Shown here: positions 63,798 to 64,000 of the stretch, piece by piece | Layout: every line of letters begins with the position of its first letter | How positions within the stretch are numbered: the first letter of the stretch is position 1 | Origin: Norana najaformis | Taxonomy: Eukaryota; Annelida; Clitellata; Crassiclitellata; Hormogastridae | Length of the DNA stretch: 64,000 nt | Assembly (NCBI GenBank): GCA_964023275.1 | Contig: OZ029914.1 | Location: 51,414,530-51,478,529 of the forward strand | Reading direction: 5' to 3' | The notes under the pieces: generated by a model | Told to the model about the DNA's origin: nothing | Databases searched by the model: none | The model's input: the letters and a program-made list of their open reading frames with translations, nothing else | Program-made: the position numbers and the translations under genes

Positions 63798-64000
63798 GTA
63801 AGTAGCTATACGACATCTCAATAGAAGTTATTAGTATCTACTATGGGCATTTAAACTGCCATCATTGCAGCCGGCATGTTGGACTGACTGACCTACATTA
63901 AATTTGGTCTGTTGCAAATCTGCCATTCGCTTGTTGACTTTGAATAGGGGCATCGCTCCAAATCGCTTGGTCCATGAAATCTCGAGAGTATAGCCGGTCA

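Overview
The window comes from an intron-rich animal genome, probably a marine invertebrate. The coding exons have GT/AG boundaries, the introns hold relics of non-LTR retrotransposons (CR1/L2-like and RTE-like) and tRNA-like SINE pieces, and there is nothing prokaryotic. I cannot name the species from sequence alone.

The centrepiece is one very large plus-strand gene, seen as 14 exons from 6160 to 50605. It encodes a predicted type I membrane protein built from four tandem modules. Each module is a V-like Ig exon, then a C/I-like Ig exon, then a Thr/Pro stalk exon. A single transmembrane exon (48803-48932) and a terminal cytoplasmic exon (50410-50605) follow. All module exons are phase 1-1, so whole exons and whole modules can be duplicated, skipped or shuffled in frame. 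The visible exons add up to about 8,508 residues. The first stalk exon (9414-31193) is a single 21,780-bp exon of about 510 copies of a 42-bp unit encoding TTTTTPP twice, roughly 7,260 residues. The other three stalks are 210, 18 and 37 residues. The signal-peptide exon of this gene was not found and probably lies in the first 6 kb or upstream of the window.

The locus shows active birth and death. Modules 2 and 3 are recent duplicates. Three of the four V-to-C introns hold a decayed second V-like exon just downstream of the intact one. Stalks 1 and 2 share the same satellite and the same rare variants. At 63746-63797 there is a signal-peptide exon with a phase-1 donor, which looks like the start of a downstream neighbour, plausibly a paralogue.

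Layout: 1-2.1 kb, tRNA-like piece and minus-strand LINE; 3.0-5.0 kb, C2H2 finger ORF and a degraded three-exon gene piece with an in-frame stop; 6.2-50.6 kb, the receptor gene with several LINE relics and a probable LTR-element fragment in its introns; 50.8-63.7 kb, intergenic DNA with LINE 3' ends, SINE pieces and simple repeats; 63.7 kb, first exon of the next gene. The architecture (Ig pairs, glycosylated stalk, short tail with tyrosines) suggests a cell-surface recognition or adhesion receptor. That role is inferred, not shown.
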